A model generated the notes under the pieces. It did no database searches. It was not told the origin of the DNA and saw nothing but the letters and a program-made list of their open reading frames with translations. Positions 43,077-51,188 of a stretch of DNA of 64,000 nt are shown here, piece after piece. A program made the translations under genes and the position numbers. Position 1 is the first letter of the stretch; the number at the start of each line of letters is the position of its first letter. This stretch comes from CAZMVY01 sp964617875 (lineage in GTDB: Bacteria; Planctomycetota; Phycisphaerae; UBA1845; PWPN01): positions 1 through 64,000 of the forward strand of contig CAZUAI010000016.1 in assembly GCA_964617875.1 (NCBI GenBank). The letters are read 5' to 3'.

Positions 43077-45098
43077 ATGAAGCGGCCGCGGGACATCGTG
43101 ATCCTGTCCGGAATCCTGCTGCTGGCGGCGGGCTTGCGCGGGCTCTACCTCGCCGAACTCGTGCGCAACCCCCTGTTCGGCGACCCGGGCGTCGATGCAC
43201 TCTACCACGACTACTGGGCCCACGCCCTGGTCACCGGCGACTGGACGCCCCCGCCCGGCTTCGAGGATCCGCAGATCCGCACGACGCCCTTCCTCCGGCC
43301 GCCGGGCTACCCGTACTTCCTGAGCCTCGTCTACCGCGTTGCCTCGTGCAGCCGCTGGACGGCGGAGCGCCGGTACGCGGTCGCCGCCGTCGTCCAGATG
43401 GCCCTCGGGTTGGCCAGCTGCGCCGTCGGGTTCGCCTTTGCCCGGCGGTGGTTCGGCGGCGCGGTCGCGCTCGTCTTTGCGGCGTTTCTGGGGACGTACT
43501 GGATCTTCATCTACTATGAGGGCGAACTCGTCGAGCCCGTCCTCCTCGTGCTGTTGCTGCTGCTGCTGGTCCACGCGCTGAGCGGGTGGGCCGCGTCCGT
43601 CACGCTGCCCCGGGCCCTGCTCGCGGGCGTCCTGTTGGGGCTGACGGCGCTCGTGCGGCCGAACATCCTGCTGTTTGTCGTTCCTGCCGCAGCGTGGGCA
43701 TGCTGGATCACGCGCCGCGCACGGCCGTCGCGCCGCGGCCGGTTCGGCGTGGCGGTGCTCGGGCTTGCGGCGGGCGCCGCGATCGCCATTGCGCCGGCGA
43801 CGGTCCGCAACTGGGTCGTTGCCCGCGATTTTGTCCTGATCTCCGCGAACGGCGGCGTCAACCTGTGGATCGGCAACAACGAGCGGGCCAACGGCCGCTT
43901 CGTGACTCCGCCCGGCCTCGAGAGGTTCGACGATTGCTTCCGCTATCCCGAACTCGTGCGCAACCTCGAAGTGCAGTCAGGCCGGCCGATGCGCTACTCG
44001 GACGTCGCGCGGCACTACGCTCGGCTGGCGATTGACTACGTGAAATCGCACCCCGGTCGTGCGCTGCGCCTGGCCGGTCAGAAACTGCTGCTCTTCTGGG
44101 GCCCTGTCGAAGTTCACCACAACGTTGTCGAGTGGGGCGAACGCCGGAACTCGCTTGTGCTGTGGAACACCCCGCTGAGCTTCCCGACGGTGCTGGCCCT
44201 GGCCATCGTCGGAACGGCGATGTTCTTCCTCTTGCCGGCCATGGCCCCCGCTGCGCCGGCGGATGCCGCGCCCCGGCGGCAACAGGCGCAGGTCGTCGTG
44301 CTCGTGCTGCTGCTGGTCGCGACGTGGTGTGTGTCGTTTCTGCCGTTCTTCGTGGTTGCGCAGTACCGGGCGCCGGTCGTCGCGCTGCTCCTGCTGCCCG
44401 CGGCGATGGCGGTGGTCCGCATCGTCGTGCTGGCCCGCGCCGGCCGTGTGCGAAGCGTCGCGATCTCGGCCGCGGCCTGCGCGGTCCTCGCCGGGCTCGC
44501 CTCGGTGAACAAGACGGGCTACAAGCCGGACCTCGCCAAGTGGCACTTCGACCGCGGAACCGCGTACCAGCGGAAAGGCCGCGCCGATGACGCGATGCGC
44601 GAGTACGCCGAGGCCGTCCGCGTCGGGCCGACGTACGTCGATGCCCGCCTGGCGCTCGCCGATGCGCTCATGGGCAGCGGCCGCTCGGCTGAGGCCGTCG
44701 AACACTACGAGGCCGCCATCCGGGCCAGGCGCGACAACTGCGGCGCCTACATCTCGCTCGGCATCGCGCTGCGCGATCAGGGACGCATCGAGGACGCGGG
44801 CCGTGCCTATGAGCATGCCGCACGCTGCGCCCCCGACAGCCTGGAGGCACGCATCAATCTCGGCGTGGTGCTGCAGGAACTCGGGCGGCTCGACGACGCG
44901 ATTCGTGTCTACCGCGATGCGCTGCGGATCAACCCCGATTCCGGCATGGCCTGGTACAACCTCGCGCTCGTGCTGTACGGAACGGGGCGGTTCGCCGAAG
45001 CGTGGCATGCCGTCGGCCAGTGCCGCCGGTGCGGCGAGACCCTGCCGCCCGACTTCCTTCAGGCCCTGTCCGCCAGAATGGCGGAACCCAGGCCCTGA
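43077..45098 (+). CDS. Glycosyltransferase-like multispan membrane protein with TPR domain
   Basis: 673 residues. About ten membrane spans occupy residues 8-470, starting IVILSGILLLAAGLRGLYLA and followed by the periplasmic loop VRNPLFGDPGVDALYHDYWA, the layout of PMT/ArnT-type (GT39/GT83-like) lipid-linked sugar transferases. An acidic residue in that first loop is the usual catalytic position (D38 or D42). The C-terminal about 170 residues hold four or five TPR units (WHFDRGTAYQRKGRADDAMR; AYISLGIALRDQGRIEDAGR; RINLGVVLQELGRLDDAIRV; WYNLALVLYGTGRFAEAWHA). It may glycosylate exported proteins or polymers. ATG 43077 is preferred over GTG 43074. It is convergent with a second TPR membrane protein of similar plan. 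Confidence 0.7.
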   Translation: MKRPRDIVILSGILLLAAGLRGLYLAELVRNPLFGDPGVDALYHDYWAHALVTGDWTPPPGFEDPQIRTTPFLRPPGYPYFLSLVYRVASCSRWTAERRYAVAAVVQMALGLASCAVGFAFARRWFGGAVALVFAAFLGTYWIFIYYEGELVEPVLLVLLLLLLVHALSGWAASVTLPRALLAGVLLGLTALVRPNILLFVVPAAAWACWITRRARPSRRGRFGVAVLGLAAGAAIAIAPATVRNWVVARDFVLISANGGVNLWIGNNERANGRFVTPPGLERFDDCFRYPELVRNLEVQSGRPMRYSDVARHYARLAIDYVKSHPGRALRLAGQKLLLFWGPVEVHHNVVEWGERRNSLVLWNTPLSFPTVLALAIVGTAMFFLLPAMAPAAPADAAPRRQQAQVVVLVLLLVATWCVSFLPFFVVAQYRAPVVALLLLPAAMAVVRIVVLARAGRVRSVAISAAACAVLAGLASVNKTGYKPDLAKWHFDRGTAYQRKGRADDAMREYAEAVRVGPTYVDARLALADALMGSGRSAEAVEHYEAAIRARRDNCGAYISLGIALRDQGRIEDAGRAYEHAARCAPDSLEARINLGVVLQELGRLDDAIRVYRDALRINPDSGMAWYNLALVLYGTGRFAEAWHAVGQCRRCGETLPPDFLQALSARMAEPRP

Positions 45099-45116
45099 TC
45101 GCCCCACTGCGCGTTC

Positions 45117-45137
45117 GTCACGCCCTTCGCACGTGAC
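45117..45137. terminator. Inverted repeat between convergent TPR membrane genes
   Basis: GTCACG (45117-45122) and CGTGAC (45132-45137) flank a nine-base loop in the 52-base gap between two convergent stops. A pyrimidine-rich stretch follows on the plus strand. It may act as a shared terminator. Confidence 0.3.
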
Positions 45138-45150
45138 ACCCTCCTTCTCC

Positions 45151-47463
45151 TTACCTCCCGGCGGCCTTCAGCCGCTCGCGTGCCTCCGCATGGTTCGGAT
45201 CAATCCGCAACGCCTCCTGGTAGTGCCGGACGGCCTCGTCTCTCTGTCCGCGGAAGCCGAGCAGCGTCCCCAGCGTGGTGTGCAGATTCGCATCGTCCGG
45301 CCGCCGCCGCACCGCCTCCCGAATCTCTGCGATCGCCTCGTCGGTCCTGCCCTGCGCCGCCAGCGCAGCGCCGAGGTTGCATCGGGTGTCCGCCGACGAT
45401 GGGTCGAGCCGCAGTGATTCGCGAAACTCGAGGATCGCCTCGTCCGTCCGGCGACGGTTCAGCAGCGCGACGCCGAGGTTCGAGCGCACGCCCGGGTCGT
45501 TGGGCTGCCGACGCAGGGCCTCGCGGTACTCCAGGATCGCCTCGTCCATTTTCCCCTGCTGGAGGAGCGCGTTCGCGATCTTCGCGTGCGCGTCGGGCAT
45601 GTCCGGTCGAAGCCGCAGCGCCTCGCGGAAGTGCGGGATCGCCCGCTCCGCCTGCCCCTGTTTCGTCAGCGCCACGCCCATGTTGAAGTGCGCCGTCGGC
45701 GATTCCGGCCGGAGTTGCAACGCCTCCTCCAGGTGCCGCATCGCCTCGGCAAACGCGCCGCGGTCGGCCAGGACCTTCCCGAGGTTCCCGTGCGCCTGCG
45801 GAAACGCCGGCCTGATGCGAAGGGCCTCGCGGAAGTGCCGCTCGGCCTCCGCCGGCTTGCCCTGCTGGACGTAGACCGAGCCCAGGTCGTTGTGCGCCTG
45901 TGCGTAATCCGGCCGCAGGCGGATCGCCTCCCGATAGCTGGCGACGGCCTCGGCCACCTTGCCTTGTCCGAACAGCGCGAGGCCGAGTCCGGCATGTGCG
46001 GCCGCGGCGCCCGGCGCCCCGCCGACCATCCGCCGGTACAGGCTCTCGGAGTCACGCCAGAAGGTGTAGCAGTGCCGTGTCACCGCTGCTTCGCCCACGG
46101 CCGCGAGCATGACGCCCACGGCCGCCGCAATCGGCAACACCCCCGGCCGTCCGCCCGTGCCGAACGCCTCGTTCCACGCGCAGGACAAGACCGCCGCGAG
46201 GATCAGCAACAGTCCGACCAGCGGGAAGTACACGAACCGGTCCGCGGCGATCACCGGTGTGAACCCGATGATCCCCATCGCCGGCAGAATCGCGATGAAG
46301 AAGAACAGGCTTCCGATCACCGCCACGCGCGTTCGCCGCAGCGACAGCAGCAGCAGCGGGATCAGCACGCACGTGCCCATCACGCCGGCGAGCACCATGC
46401 GATCCGACAGGTCCAGCGGCGACGGAAACGGATAATACCACGTCAGGTTCGCCGGCCAGAGGATCTTGCCGAGGTAGAAGACGATGTTGTGACAGAGGAT
46501 CAGCGGGATGCGCCACGGCGAATGCTCGCCGGGCAGATCGACCACCGCCGTGCGCCCCTGCGAGATGATCGTGATCGCCGCCGAAACAGCTCCGACCGCG
46601 AAGAACGGAATCTTCTCGATGACGGCCCGCCGCCCCAGCCGCCGCAACGGCCAGGAGTCCAGCAGCAGAAGAAGCACCGGCAGGAGCGTGCTCGTGGGCT
46701 TCGACAGCAGCGCCAGGGCATACGCCCCCAGGCAGCCTGCGTACAGAGGCCATCGCCGCTTCTCGCGCCTCACGTAGCCTGTGTACAGGATCAGGCACAC
46801 CAGCGCAAAGAACGCATCCAGCAGCGTCTTCCGCTCGGCGACCCACGCCACCGGCTCGACGGTCAGCGGATGCAGGCCGAAGAGAAGCCCGGCCGCCGCA
46901 GCCGCCAGTGCCGTTCCCTGCAACGCCTTCTCGCGGGTTGTGGCGCCAGCTTCCCGCCTGCGGCCGGATGCAGGCAGGATGCCTGCACGACAAGGAATCC
47001 GCCCGACGCCGGACGGCGTCAGCAGCCGGTACAGGAGCACGATGACGAGCGCCGTGTTGGCGACGTGCAGCGCGAGGCTGGTGCGATGAAACGGGCGGAG
47101 GCCGTCCGGCCGGCCGCCGGCCGCGCAGTCAAGCATGAGCGAGATCATCGTCAGCGGCTGGTAGTAGCCGCCGACGGTCGATGGTTCGAGCACCTCGCCG
47201 AAGAACCGACGGGCCGCCGCCCGGCTCGGGTTGCGTACGAGGTAGTTCTCGAGCAGGTACTGGTGATCATCAAACGAGATCGCCTGCGCCGAGAGCGCCG
47301 GCCAATGCGCCGCCGCCACCGCGGCAACCGCGATGGCGACCAGCATCGCAAGCACGACCGCCGGCGACCGCCGGGGATCGACCTCGTCTGCATCCGCAGG
47401 CGCGGGCCGCGCGGTCCCCGGGGACCGCCCGCCGCCTGCGTTTGCCTGTCTCTTGCGGTTCAC
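45151..47463 (-). CDS. Multispan membrane protein with eight C-terminal TPR repeats
   Basis: 770 residues. The N-terminal about 480 residues carry ten or so spans, with LLFGLHPLTVEPVAWVAERK, the signature of a widespread planctomycete/Verrucomicrobia membrane-TPR family, and NLTWYYPFP. From about 490, eight consecutive 34-residue TPRs run from AHAGLGLALFGQGKVAEAVA to LHTTLGTLLGFRGQRDEAVR, each ending in an R-L-R/D-P consensus. The DNA shows the matching 102-base periodicity. Between two spans, CRAGILPASGRRREAG is coded by a REP-like repeat inserted in frame. The start is GTG 47463, right after a TACACT box. The function is unknown, perhaps glycosylation or envelope assembly. Confidence 0.7.
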   Translation of the reverse strand: MNRKRQANAGGGRSPGTARPAPADADEVDPRRSPAVVLAMLVAIAVAAVAAAHWPALSAQAISFDDHQYLLENYLVRNPSRAAARRFFGEVLEPSTVGGYYQPLTMISLMLDCAAGGRPDGLRPFHRTSLALHVANTALVIVLLYRLLTPSGVGRIPCRAGILPASGRRREAGATTREKALQGTALAAAAAGLLFGLHPLTVEPVAWVAERKTLLDAFFALVCLILYTGYVRREKRRWPLYAGCLGAYALALLSKPTSTLLPVLLLLLDSWPLRRLGRRAVIEKIPFFAVGAVSAAITIISQGRTAVVDLPGEHSPWRIPLILCHNIVFYLGKILWPANLTWYYPFPSPLDLSDRMVLAGVMGTCVLIPLLLLSLRRTRVAVIGSLFFFIAILPAMGIIGFTPVIAADRFVYFPLVGLLLILAAVLSCAWNEAFGTGGRPGVLPIAAAVGVMLAAVGEAAVTRHCYTFWRDSESLYRRMVGGAPGAAAAHAGLGLALFGQGKVAEAVASYREAIRLRPDYAQAHNDLGSVYVQQGKPAEAERHFREALRIRPAFPQAHGNLGKVLADRGAFAEAMRHLEEALQLRPESPTAHFNMGVALTKQGQAERAIPHFREALRLRPDMPDAHAKIANALLQQGKMDEAILEYREALRRQPNDPGVRSNLGVALLNRRRTDEAILEFRESLRLDPSSADTRCNLGAALAAQGRTDEAIAEIREAVRRRPDDANLHTTLGTLLGFRGQRDEAVRHYQEALRIDPNHAEARERLKAAGR
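46935..47000. repeat. REP-like palindromic repeat, copy B, inside a coding sequence
   Basis: GCAGGC-AGGAT-GCCTGC (46970-46986), read on the minus strand as CTTGTCGTGCAGGCATCCTG, then CCTGCATCC, matches copy A at 27150-27205. Here it lies in frame inside the TPR membrane protein gene and encodes about 20 residues including CRAGILPASG, in a loop between spans. The flanks (GCGCCAGCTT ... GGATTCC) extend the repeat beyond the core. Confidence 0.65.
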
Positions 47464-47470
47464 AAACGCA

Positions 47471-47476
47471 GTGTAG
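47471..47476 (-). promoter_or_regulatory. TACACT box, possible leaderless start
   Basis: The minus strand reads ACTACACTGCGTTT and then the GTG at 47463. The box ends seven bases before the start codon, so the transcript would begin at the GTG. There is no Shine-Dalgarno sequence. Confidence 0.35.
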
Positions 47477-47484
47477 TCTGTCCG

Positions 47485-49020
47485 TCATTGGTTGTCAGGA
47501 TGTGCCGGTTCCCGCGACGGAACGCCCTGTCGATCCCGGTCGGTCTTCAACCGCAGTGCCTGCGGCAGCCCCGTTTCCTTCGCGACCCGCTGGAACTCCG
47601 CCTTCATCCTGTCGAGGGCGCCCCGGGCTGCCGGGTCCGCCGCCAGGTTCTTCATTTCGTGCGGGTCGTTGCGGAGGTCGTACAGCTCGTCGATGTCCTC
47701 GATCTCCGGGTAGCGGACGTACTTCCAGTCGGTCGTTCGCACGCCGACCATCGTCGGGATGCCCGGCAGCCACTTCTCCCTGTAGTACTCGTACAGAAAC
47801 GACGTTCGCCACGGCACGTTCTCGCCGGCAAGGATCGGCTTGAGTGAGCGGCCCTGCATGGTCGCCGGCGGCGCGACGCCGGCCAGGTCAAGCAGCGTCG
47901 GGGCGAAGTCGATGTTCAGGACCATCTGGTCCCGCGTGCTGCCGGGCTTCGCCACGCCGGGGCCGCACATCACGAACGGGATGCGGATTGATTCCTCGTA
48001 GGCCAGCCGCTTGTCGCCACGCCGGTGCTCGCCCATGAAGAAGCCGTTGTCGCCTGCGAACAGGATCACGGTGTTGTCGAGCCGGCCGGCCTCCTTCAAC
48101 GCCGCCATCACGCGACCGACGCCGTCATCCACGGCGGCGAGGGCTTCGAAATAGCTGATGTTCGCCGGCGGATGGGGGTTCCACGGGGCCCGTGGCACGG
48201 ACCGGGCGGCCGGTCGCGACGCGGCCTCCTTCCGCCGCGCGGGCCGGCTGGCCCGGGCCTTGCCGCCGCCGGCCGCCAGGTCGCGCTGCCATTGCGGCTT
48301 GCTCTCGAACGTATCGTCGAAGCTCTCGGGCATGGCCATCCTTGCGTTGGCGTAGAGGCCCTTGTGCCGCTCCGCCGGCGTGAACGGCCCGTGTACCGCC
48401 TTGTGCCAGACGCACAGCGCGAAGGGCTTCTCGCGATTCTTCCGGATGAACTCGACGGCCCGGTCCGTCAGGATGTCCGTCATGTAGCCCTGGGCCTTGA
48501 ACGCACGGCCGTTCTCGTTGACCTGAGGGTCGATGTACTCGCCCTGGCCGCGGAAGCTGAACCAGTAGTCGAAGCCCGGGCGCGGGTCCGATCGCGGCGC
48601 CTGGTGCCACTTGCCGACGAAGCCGGTCTCGTAGCCGGCCTTCTGGAGCAGTTGGGCGAACGTGGGGGTGTCGGGGCCGACCTCCTGGCCCTCGTTGGTC
48701 GTGACGCCGTGGGAGTGGGCGTACATGCCGGTGAGGAAGCACGCCCGCGACGGGGCGCAAAGAGAGATGGTGACGAAGGCGTTGGCGAACCGCACGCCGC
48801 CGGTCGCGATTCGATCGATATTGGGCGTCTTGACGAACGGGTGCCCCGCGCAGCTCATCGCGTCGTGGCGGAGGTCATCGACGAGGAAGAAGACGAAGTT
48901 CGGCCGCCCGACCGGGGCCGCATTCGCCGCTCGGACCGGGGCGGAAAGGAAACCGAGGCTCAAACCCGCAACGGCCGCCGCCGGCAGGGGCAGGCAAGCC
49001 CAACGACCGGGATGACGCAT
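47485..49020 (-). CDS. Exported sulfatase (type I, formylglycine-dependent)
   Basis: 511 residues. A signal segment (LPLPAAAVAGLSLGFLSAPVRA) is followed by PNFVFFLVDDLRHDAM with the metal Asp pair. The formylglycine motif is C88-A-P-S-R in SLCAPSRACFLTGMYAHSHG, GFVGKWH carries the catalytic Lys/His, and VILFAGDNGFFMGEHR gives the later Asp-Asn metal ligands. A low-complexity insert (KARASRPARRKEAASRPAA) interrupts the middle. The C-terminal domain ends RYPEIEDIDELYDLRNDPHE. It removes sulfate from an extracellular sulfated glycan. A sulfatase-maturating enzyme must act on C88 and is not in the window. Start 49020 follows GGAGAA. It is divergent from a second sulfatase. Confidence 0.9.
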   Translation of the reverse strand: MRHPGRWACLPLPAAAVAGLSLGFLSAPVRAANAAPVGRPNFVFFLVDDLRHDAMSCAGHPFVKTPNIDRIATGGVRFANAFVTISLCAPSRACFLTGMYAHSHGVTTNEGQEVGPDTPTFAQLLQKAGYETGFVGKWHQAPRSDPRPGFDYWFSFRGQGEYIDPQVNENGRAFKAQGYMTDILTDRAVEFIRKNREKPFALCVWHKAVHGPFTPAERHKGLYANARMAMPESFDDTFESKPQWQRDLAAGGGKARASRPARRKEAASRPAARSVPRAPWNPHPPANISYFEALAAVDDGVGRVMAALKEAGRLDNTVILFAGDNGFFMGEHRRGDKRLAYEESIRIPFVMCGPGVAKPGSTRDQMVLNIDFAPTLLDLAGVAPPATMQGRSLKPILAGENVPWRTSFLYEYYREKWLPGIPTMVGVRTTDWKYVRYPEIEDIDELYDLRNDPHEMKNLAADPAARGALDRMKAEFQRVAKETGLPQALRLKTDRDRQGVPSREPAHPDNQ

Positions 49021-49075
49021 GGCATGTTCTCCACGAGGTTCCGCCGCCCGGAACGCCTCGGGCGGCACGATGGCC

Positions 49076-49081
49076 ATCATA
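49076..49081 (-). promoter_or_regulatory. TATGAT box for the minus-strand sulfatase
   Basis: Minus strand GGTTATGATGG, about 56 bases upstream of the sulfatase start. It resembles the GGTTATACTG box before the PEP-CTERM gene. No -35 was found. Confidence 0.35.
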
Positions 49082-49196
49082 ACCCCGGCATTGCACGCCG
49101 CAACGTTCCCGCGGCGGACAGGGCATTCCCGGCACGCAGCGCATGTCGCGTCGTCTCGGCACCGCCGCGTTCCGGCACGGTAATCCTCGCTGTGGG

Positions 49197-49220
49197 GTGC
49201 GGCCTCACCAGGGGCCGCAC
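49197..49220. repeat. Perfect 8-bp inverted repeat in the divergent sulfatase gap
   Basis: GTGCGGCC (49197-49204), loop TCACCAGG and GGCCGCAC (49213-49220), extendable by a G-T and a G-C pair, lie between two divergent sulfatase genes. This 317-base gap has no coding evidence. The hairpin may be a regulator site, a repeat element or a structured leader. Confidence 0.4.
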
Positions 49221-49295
49221 TCCTCTCGTCGCCCCCGAGCCTCGGCGCGAGTCCCGCCTCACACGGCCTGCAACTCGAACGACCCCGGTGAGTTG

Positions 49296-49304
49296 TGGTA
49301 TCCT
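49296..49304 (+). promoter_or_regulatory. Extended -10 (TGG-TATCCT) for the plus-strand sulfatase
   Basis: TTGTGGTATCCT, nearly the same as the box before psd (TGTGGTATACT), with TATCCT at 49299-49304. It lies 33 bases before the ATG, leaving room for the AAGGAG ribosome site at 49325-49330. Confidence 0.45.
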
Positions 49305-49337
49305 GATGAGCGTGACTGACCCGCAAGGAGACCAGAC

Positions 49338-51113
49338 ATGAAGATGAGAATGGCCGTCGTTGTTGTCGTCGTCCTGGCCGTCGTTTCGTGGCTCCGTGCC
49401 GAGGACGCCAGGCCCGCCGTCCGGCGGCCCAACGTGATCCTGATCGTGACCGACGACCAGGGCTGCGGGGATTTCAGCGTCGCGGGCAACCCGGTGCTGA
49501 AGACGCCGAACCTCGACTCGCTGGCGACCGGCGGGATGTGGATGACGCGGTTCTACGTCAGCCCCGTCTGTACGCCGACGCGGGCGTGCCTGATGACGGG
49601 ACGCTACAACTACCGCACCCGCGCGATCGACACGTACGTCGGCCGGGCGATGATGGAGCCGGCGGAGGTCACCGTTGCCGAGGTGCTTCGCAAGGCCGGG
49701 TATGCCACGGGCATCTTTGGCAAGTGGCATCTTGGCGACAACTATCCGATGCGCGCGATGGACAAGGGCTTCGACGAGTCGCTCGTCCTGCGGGGCGGCG
49801 GGATCGGGCAACCATCCGATCCGCCGGGCGGCGAAGGCAAGTACACGGACCCGATCCTCTTCCACAACGGACGGCCGGTCCAGACGAAGGGCTATTGCAC
49901 GGACGTCCAGTTCGGCGCCGCGATGGACTGGATCGAGAAGGACGTGCGGGGGGGCAAGCCCTTCTTCGCCTACATCGCCACCAACGCCCCGCACGACCCG
50001 CTCCACGACGTCCCGAAGGCGTCGTACGAGAAATGCAGGTCGCTCGACCTGGCCGGCGTGTTTGTGGGTCCGGCCGACTCGGGGCGACGGGCGGGCGACG
50101 TCGATGCGGTGGCCCGGATCTTTGCGATGATCGACAACATCGACGAAAACGTCGGCCGCCTGATGCGGAAGCTCCGCGAACTCAAGGTGCTGGACGACAC
50201 GCTGATCCTCTTCCTCAACGACAACGGGCCGGCCACGGCGCGTTACGTCGGCCCGATCCGGGGGACCAAGGGCCAGGTGCACGAGGGCGGGATCCGCGCG
50301 GCGTTCTTCGCGCACTGGCCGGCGGCGATCCGCGCGGGGCGGACGTGCGAAACCCCCGCCGCCCACATCGACGTCATGCCGACGATCCTGGATGCGTGCG
50401 GTGTCCGGCCGCCGGAGGGCGTGAAGCTCGACGGCCGAAGTATCCTGCCGCTGCTGACCGGCTCGCCGACGGGCTGGCCCGAGCGCGAGTTCTTCATTCA
50501 ATCGCACCGTGGCGACCGGCCGATCCGCTATCACCACTTCGCCGTCGTGACGTCCCGGTGGAAGCTCCTGAACGCTTCCGGGTTTGCGCGTGAGGAGTAC
50601 GACGGCCCGCCGCAGTTCGAGCTGTACGACCTCGCGCACGATCCGGGCGAACGCAACAACCTGGCCGCGCAGCACCCCGAAACCGTCGATCGCCTCAAAC
50701 AGGCGTACGATCGCTGGTTTGACGACGTCGGTTCCACGCGGCCCGACAACTACGCGCCGCCGCGGATCCACGTCGGGACGCCGCACGAGAACCCCGTCGT
50801 GCTGACGCGCCAGGACTGGCGGCGTCCCCCCGGTGACCGGCACGGCTACGGCACGAACGGCGTATGGCTCCTGCACATCGCCCGCGCGGGGGCGTACCAG
50901 GTGCGGCTGCGCTTCCCGGCGTCCGAGGCGGCCGGGAAGGCCACACTGCAGTTCGGCGGCCAGACTCGAACCGCGCCGTTCGACAAGGGCGACACGCAAT
51001 GCATGTTTGCCCTGACCCTTGCGGCCGGCGACGCCGACCTTCGAGCCACGCTCGCGGCGAACAACAAGGAAACCGGGCCGTGGCAGGTGGATGTCATCGG
51101 TCCCGGCGAATAA
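49338..51113 (+). CDS. Secreted arylsulfatase-type sulfatase with C-terminal extra domain
   Basis: 591 residues with a signal peptide (MAVVVVVVLAVVSWLRAED). Metal-site VTDDQGCGDFS (about 37-47), formylglycine motif C78-T-P-T-R in SPVCTPTRACLMTGRYNYRT, GIFGKWHLGDNYPMR, and LFLNDNGPATARY are all in place. The core ends near ELYDLAHDPGERNNLA. A further about 100 residues (from VVLTRQDWRRPPGDRHGYG) form a beta-rich domain that may bind glycan. It is a sulfate ester hydrolase for an extracellular polysaccharide. AAGGAG (49325-49330) fits the ATG at 49338. It is divergent from the other sulfatase, so both may be regulated from one intergenic region. Confidence 0.9.
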   Translation: MKMRMAVVVVVVLAVVSWLRAEDARPAVRRPNVILIVTDDQGCGDFSVAGNPVLKTPNLDSLATGGMWMTRFYVSPVCTPTRACLMTGRYNYRTRAIDTYVGRAMMEPAEVTVAEVLRKAGYATGIFGKWHLGDNYPMRAMDKGFDESLVLRGGGIGQPSDPPGGEGKYTDPILFHNGRPVQTKGYCTDVQFGAAMDWIEKDVRGGKPFFAYIATNAPHDPLHDVPKASYEKCRSLDLAGVFVGPADSGRRAGDVDAVARIFAMIDNIDENVGRLMRKLRELKVLDDTLILFLNDNGPATARYVGPIRGTKGQVHEGGIRAAFFAHWPAAIRAGRTCETPAAHIDVMPTILDACGVRPPEGVKLDGRSILPLLTGSPTGWPEREFFIQSHRGDRPIRYHHFAVVTSRWKLLNASGFAREEYDGPPQFELYDLAHDPGERNNLAAQHPETVDRLKQAYDRWFDDVGSTRPDNYAPPRIHVGTPHENPVVLTRQDWRRPPGDRHGYGTNGVWLLHIARAGAYQVRLRFPASEAAGKATLQFGGQTRTAPFDKGDTQCMFALTLAAGDADLRATLAANNKETGPWQVDVIGPGE

Positions 51114-51188
51114 CCTCCGTCGTTGCGTGCCGCCGCGATGGCGGAGTGCAGGCGCGGACGACGGCTGGATGCCGCGGGTTCGTGCGCA

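Noticed and set aside
45200..46060. Tandem repeat of about 102 bases
   Set aside because: It is the coding DNA of the eight TPR units and not an independent repeat array.
45586..47847. A 753-codon plus-strand frame opposite the TPR membrane protein
   Set aside because: It is antisense to eight clear TPR repeats and several membrane spans.
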